Below, piece after piece: positions 6,200 through 9,147 of a DNA stretch of 9,147 nt. Positions within the stretch are counted from its first letter, which is position 1, and each line of letters begins with the position of its first letter. A model generated the notes under the pieces. It was not told where the DNA came from. It saw only the letters and a list, made by a program, of their open reading frames with translations, and searched no databases. The position numbers and the translations under genes are program-made. Source of the stretch: Acidobacteriota bacterium (GTDB taxonomy: Bacteria; Acidobacteriota; Terriglobia; Terriglobales; Acidobacteriaceae). Location of the stretch: contig JAJXXN010000349.1 of NCBI GenBank assembly GCA_021781075.1, forward strand, positions 1 through 9,147, read 5' to 3'.

Positions 6200-6206
6200 A
6201 TGCAAG

Positions 6207-7607
6207 ATGAACAGTTGCGGCTATGAGGACAATCTGCCGCTGAGTGAGGCGACCAAGCTTGCCTTGACCGGCGTCACCAGCGTGCTGGCATCGGTGGGCA
6301 GGGCGTTTGTCTGCCTCGACAGCAGTTTCCGCATTGTGCACGCATCCTGCATCCTGGATGAGATGCTGGGCGCCGGCGCGGCCAGCGAGTTGCAAGGCAT
6401 GCCCATTGAGGATTTGCTGGGAGCTGAACTCTTCGGCGAGCAGGGCGGTTTGCGCAAGGCGCTCGAGGGCGGACAGCGCCGCGAGGGCTGGCGCGCGGTG
6501 CTGCAATGCGGTGACAGCGCGCCGCGCCTGGTCTCCATAACCGCCGCGCCGGTGCAGCACGACGCCAGCGGGGTCTGCGACCCGCGACTGACCTATGTTC
6601 TGCTTTTGCGCGCCGCAGAAGAGGATAGCTGCTCCCACTCCACAACGTTTTATGCCGACGCAGTCGCCTGCTCCGCCTCCATGCAGCGCATCTTCCGGTT
6701 GATTGAATCCCTGCAGCAAAGCGAGGCGACAGTGCTGATCCATGGGGAAAGCGGAACCGGCAAGGAAGTGGTCGCCCGCGCCCTGCATCAAAATTCCACC
6801 CGCGGCGGAGGACCGTTTCTTGCGGTCAACTGCGCTTCGCTGCCGCCGGAGTTGCTCGAGGCCGAACTCTTCGGTTATTCCCGCGGCGCGCTCCCCGGCG
6901 CGGTCCGCGAGCGCGCGGGCAGCTTTGAGCTGGCCTCGCACGGAACACTCTTTCTGGATGAAATCGGCGACCTGCCGACCGGGTTGCAGCAAAAACTGCT
7001 GCATGTACTCGAGGAACACAAAGTTGAGCGCCTTGGCGAGGCTGTGCCAAGGACAAGCAAGGCGCGCGTCCTGGCCGCCACCCGCATCGACCTGCGACAG
7101 GCCGTACAACAAGGCAGGATGCGCGAGGACCTCTACTACCGGCTCTGCGACGTAAACATTGAAGTGCCGCCACTGCGTGAACGCCGCGAGGATATCACCC
7201 CGCTGGCGCTACATTTGATGGGCCGCCTGGCCGCGCGAGGCGGAAGCGCGCGCGCGATTTCCCCCGAGGCCATGCGCCTGCTGCTCGATTACCAATGGCC
7301 CGGCAACGTCCGTGAGTTGGCCAATGTCATCGAGTATGCGGCGACTGTGGCCGACGGGGAGGTCATCACGCCCGGGGACCTGCCGCGCGAACTCCAACTG
7401 CCGGATTCGGTCCGCTCAAAGTACCAGTCACTGGGAAGAATGACGAATGTGCAGGAGATTCCAGATGAGGAGGTTGTGCGCATCCTCACCGCGCTTGAGG
7501 AGCACCACTGGCGGCGCGAGGACGCCGCGCGCTCACTGGGCATGAGCCGCTCCACCTTGTGGCGAAAAATGCGCGAGTTGCACCTGGATGCCTTGCACAG
7601 CTACTGA
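6207..7607 (+). CDS. PAS-AAA+-Fis transcriptional regulator, enhancer-binding type with altered GAFTGA loop
   Basis: A 466-residue activator-type regulator. Residues about 25-136 look like a PAS sensor domain (FVCLDSSFRIVHAS, then GMPIEDLLG); no receiver domain is present. Residues about 150-395 are the AAA+ domain of sigma-54 activators: Walker A GESGTGKE (180-187), AVNCASLP (206-213), Walker B TLFLDEIGDL (247-256), REDLYYRL (306-313) and WPGNVREL (364-371). Residues about 421-460 are a Fis-type helix-turn-helix (ALEEHHWRREDAARSLGMSRSTLWRKM). The loop that touches sigma-54, normally GAFTGA, reads GALPGA at 227-232, so its key Thr is Pro. Sensor I, normally AATNRDL, reads AATRIDL (290-296). 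The ATPase site otherwise looks intact. It may contact sigma-54 differently, or act without it as TyrR does. It is divergent from the lar operon, which makes that operon a possible target. The ligand is unknown. Confidence 0.88.
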   Translation: MNSCGYEDNLPLSEATKLALTGVTSVLASVGRAFVCLDSSFRIVHASCILDEMLGAGAASELQGMPIEDLLGAELFGEQGGLRKALEGGQRREGWRAVLQCGDSAPRLVSITAAPVQHDASGVCDPRLTYVLLLRAAEEDSCSHSTTFYADAVACSASMQRIFRLIESLQQSEATVLIHGESGTGKEVVARALHQNSTRGGGPFLAVNCASLPPELLEAELFGYSRGALPGAVRERAGSFELASHGTLFLDEIGDLPTGLQQKLLHVLEEHKVERLGEAVPRTSKARVLAATRIDLRQAVQQGRMREDLYYRLCDVNIEVPPLRERREDITPLALHLMGRLAARGGSARAISPEAMRLLLDYQWPGNVRELANVIEYAATVADGEVITPGDLPRELQLPDSVRSKYQSLGRMTNVQEIPDEEVVRILTALEEHHWRREDAARSLGMSRSTLWRKMRELHLDALHSY

Positions 7608-7626
7608 AGCAGCATTTGATTGACGC

Positions 7627-7647
7627 TCCGCGTTCAACCCTCGCGGA
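7627..7647. other. Small stem-loop just after the AAA+ regulator gene
   Basis: TCCGCG (7627-7632) and CGCGGA (7642-7647) form a 6-base stem with a 9-base loop, 20 bases past the stop codon. It lacks a T-run, so it is at most a weak transcript end. Confidence 0.25.
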
Positions 7648-7693
7648 ATCGCGGGTGGCATTGCATTCAAAAGCCCGGTTCAATACCAACGAC

Positions 7694-7741
7694 GCATCCA
7701 TCCAGGATGCAATGGGGGCGGGCATCCCGGCCTGCGCCCCC
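7694..7741. terminator. Paired hairpins in the convergent gap, possible bidirectional terminator
   Basis: Two adjacent inverted repeats lie between the convergent AAA+ regulator and S9 peptidase genes. The first is GCATCC-N5-GGATGC (7694-7710). The second is a very GC-rich GGGGGCG-N14-CGCCCCC (7714-7741). Both could fold in either transcript. Neither is followed by a T-run, so they would be non-canonical terminators or RNA 3'-end stabilisers. Confidence 0.35.
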
Positions 7742-7773
7742 GGCTGTTGGTTGGCCAGCCATGCGATGCGGCT

Positions 7774-9147
7774 TTATTTCTGCGGCACGTACTTCTCCAG
7801 CCACTTCATTTCCTCGCGCAGCTTGATGTAACCATGCCACGGGTTCTTGTCGAGGCTGTGCCCTTCGCCCGGGAATACCAGGAACTCGTGCGGTATGTTC
7901 AGCCGCTCGAGCGCGCGCTCCATGGTCACGCCCTCCAGGTAGCTCACGCGCACATCGCCATCGCCCTGCACCAGGTGCACCGGCGTCTTCACCTTGTTGA
8001 ACTGGAAGAGAGCGGCCTCCGACTGATAGTTGGCTGCGTTCTCCCACGGTGCGCCGCCCAGGTACCAGGCATCGTCATAGGTCAGGTCGTCGTTGCCCCA
8101 GTTCGCCGCGTGCTCCACCGCGCCCGCGCCGGTGACAGCGGCCTTGAAACGGTCGGTCTGCGTGATCAGCCAGTTGGTCATGTAGCCGCCGTAGCTGTAA
8201 CCGCCAATGGCAAGCCGGTCCGGGTCGGCAAAGCCTTCCTTCACAATGGCATCCACGCCGGAAAGAATATCGAGCCCCGGCGCCGAGACCAAATGGGGAG
8301 AAATGGCCAGCATAATCTCGTCGCCATAGCCGGTTGAACCGCGGTAGTTGGGCCGAAAGACCAGCCAGCCATGCGCTGCCGCATAGGTCGCCCAGTTATA
8401 CCAATCGGCCCCGAAGAAATTTCCGTCCGCGTCCTCTGGCCCACCGTGGATCAGCGTCAACATGCGCAGGTGCTTGGCATTCAATTTTCCCGGCGGAAAA
8501 ATCAACACGCCCTCCATTGCGTGGCCGTCGGGCGCGTTCCAGTTGAAGGCCCGCCACTCCGGCTGTGCGCGCTCGCCAAACACCGGGTTCAGCGCCGACA
8601 ACTGCGTTGCGTTCACCGCAGGATGCAGCGCATCCGGCGCCAAAAACACCTGCGTGGGAAGATTGATCGATGAGTGTGTAAAAAGCAGGGCATTGGAACT
8701 GCGCGCCGCCGAAAGGTTCGCATACGCGCCCGGCTCGCCGGCAATCGCCGTCGCCTCCGCGCCCGAGACCAGGTACAACTGCCGCTCCAGGCCCTTCAAA
8801 CCCTCGGCAATCTCGCGGCCATCGGGAAGCAGGACAAAGCTTTCAAAGGACCCGGTGAACGCAGCCCCCAGCCGCTCCACCTTCCCGTCCGCAACAGCTA
8901 TCCGGTAAAGACGGCCCTGCACATCCTGGTACTTGCCTTCAATAAATCCCTCGCCGGCATGGACGACGAAATGAATGTACTTCCCATCCGGCGACCAGCG
9001 GATGCCCGACTCCGCGCCTTCGTTGTGCGTCAACTGTCGGGCTGTGGAGTTGGGCGCGCAATCCACCAGATAAAGTTCCTCCTCCGCAGGGTTCTCGACG
9101 CGGTGATGCGGCGCCTCGGTGGTGAAGGCGAGGGTCTTTCCATCCGG
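7774..9147 (-). CDS. S9 prolyl-oligopeptidase-family serine peptidase, C-terminal part (cut by right window edge)
   Basis: S9 peptidases (acylaminoacyl-peptidase or dipeptidyl-peptidase type) pair a beta-propeller with an alpha/beta-hydrolase and cleave peptides. The frame is open to the right edge, giving 457 visible residues; the GTG at 9066 is an internal Val, not the start. Numbered from the edge, the first part shows propeller blades (PDGKTLAFTTE at 1-11, SPDGKYIHFV at about 52-61). The hydrolase follows: HGGP (234-237) and NYRGSTGYG (267-275), with a catalytic Ser318 in GGYSYGGYM. Asp398 lies in QGDGDVRVSYLEG and His430 in GEGHSL, so the triad is complete. Family members are usually 650-700 residues, so some 200 N-terminal residues and any signal peptide are missing. 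The long hydrolase block reads like S9 peptidases common in Terriglobia. It converges on the AAA+ regulator and shows no link to the pectin or lar genes. Confidence 0.93.
   Translation of the reverse strand, partial: PDGKTLAFTTEAPHHRVENPAEEELYLVDCAPNSTARQLTHNEGAESGIRWSPDGKYIHFVVHAGEGFIEGKYQDVQGRLYRIAVADGKVERLGAAFTGSFESFVLLPDGREIAEGLKGLERQLYLVSGAEATAIAGEPGAYANLSAARSSNALLFTHSSINLPTQVFLAPDALHPAVNATQLSALNPVFGERAQPEWRAFNWNAPDGHAMEGVLIFPPGKLNAKHLRMLTLIHGGPEDADGNFFGADWYNWATYAAAHGWLVFRPNYRGSTGYGDEIMLAISPHLVSAPGLDILSGVDAIVKEGFADPDRLAIGGYSYGGYMTNWLITQTDRFKAAVTGAGAVEHAANWGNDDLTYDDAWYLGGAPWENAANYQSEAALFQFNKVKTPVHLVQGDGDVRVSYLEGVTMERALERLNIPHEFLVFPGEGHSLDKNPWHGYIKLREEMKWLEKYVPQK

Noticed and set aside
6171..7112. 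Minus-strand open frame of 313 codons opposite the AAA+ regulator
   Set aside because: It is antisense to conserved Walker A and Walker B coding sequence and matches no family I recognise.

Overview
The window most likely comes from a member of the Acidobacteriota (class Terriglobia type). This is an inference. It rests on the moderately GC-rich coding sequence, on the very Terriglobia-like C-terminal half of the S9 peptidase, and on the mix of a twin-arginine-exported pectin hydrolase with uronate genes. Verrucomicrobiota is the main alternative. No rRNA, tRNA, insertion sequence or CRISPR array was found.

Left part (1-2825): a galacturonate/pectin module. The first 155 bases hold the start of uxaC (uronate isomerase, minus strand, cut by the left edge), recognised by direct translation. 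It is divergent from a GntR-family regulator with an FCD ligand domain (316-1098, plus). Between them lies a perfect 13-base inverted repeat (188-200) next to a consensus TATAAT -10 box (201-206) that points into uxaC. This is a textbook layout for an FCD-type repressor acting on a uronate gene. Convergent with the regulator is a GH28 (polygalacturonase-like) enzyme with a Tat signal (1233-2825, minus), which would release galacturonate-type sugars for the UxaC pathway.

Middle part (3053-5951, minus): a compact larE-larC-larB operon encoding the three proteins that build the nickel-pincer nucleotide (NPN) cofactor. LarB carboxylates and hydrolyses NaAD, LarE adds sulfur and LarC inserts nickel. 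No larA-type racemase, the user of the cofactor, lies in the window. LarE has a CxxC plus a third Cys, the pattern of iron-sulfur-dependent LarE proteins. LarC is one uninterrupted frame.

Right part: divergent from larE is a PAS-AAA+-Fis regulator of the bacterial enhancer-binding type (6207-7607, plus). Its sigma-54 contact loop reads GALPGA instead of GAFTGA, and its sensor I segment is also altered. The 255-base gap between it and larE contains two short palindromes near larE. Convergent with it is the C-terminal part of an S9 prolyl-oligopeptidase-family serine peptidase (7774 to the right edge, minus). GC-rich hairpins separate the two.

Possible connection (inference): uronate breakdown and NPN synthesis sit side by side, so the unseen LarA-family enzyme may act on a sugar acid of the pectin pathway rather than on lactate. 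Nothing in the window proves this.
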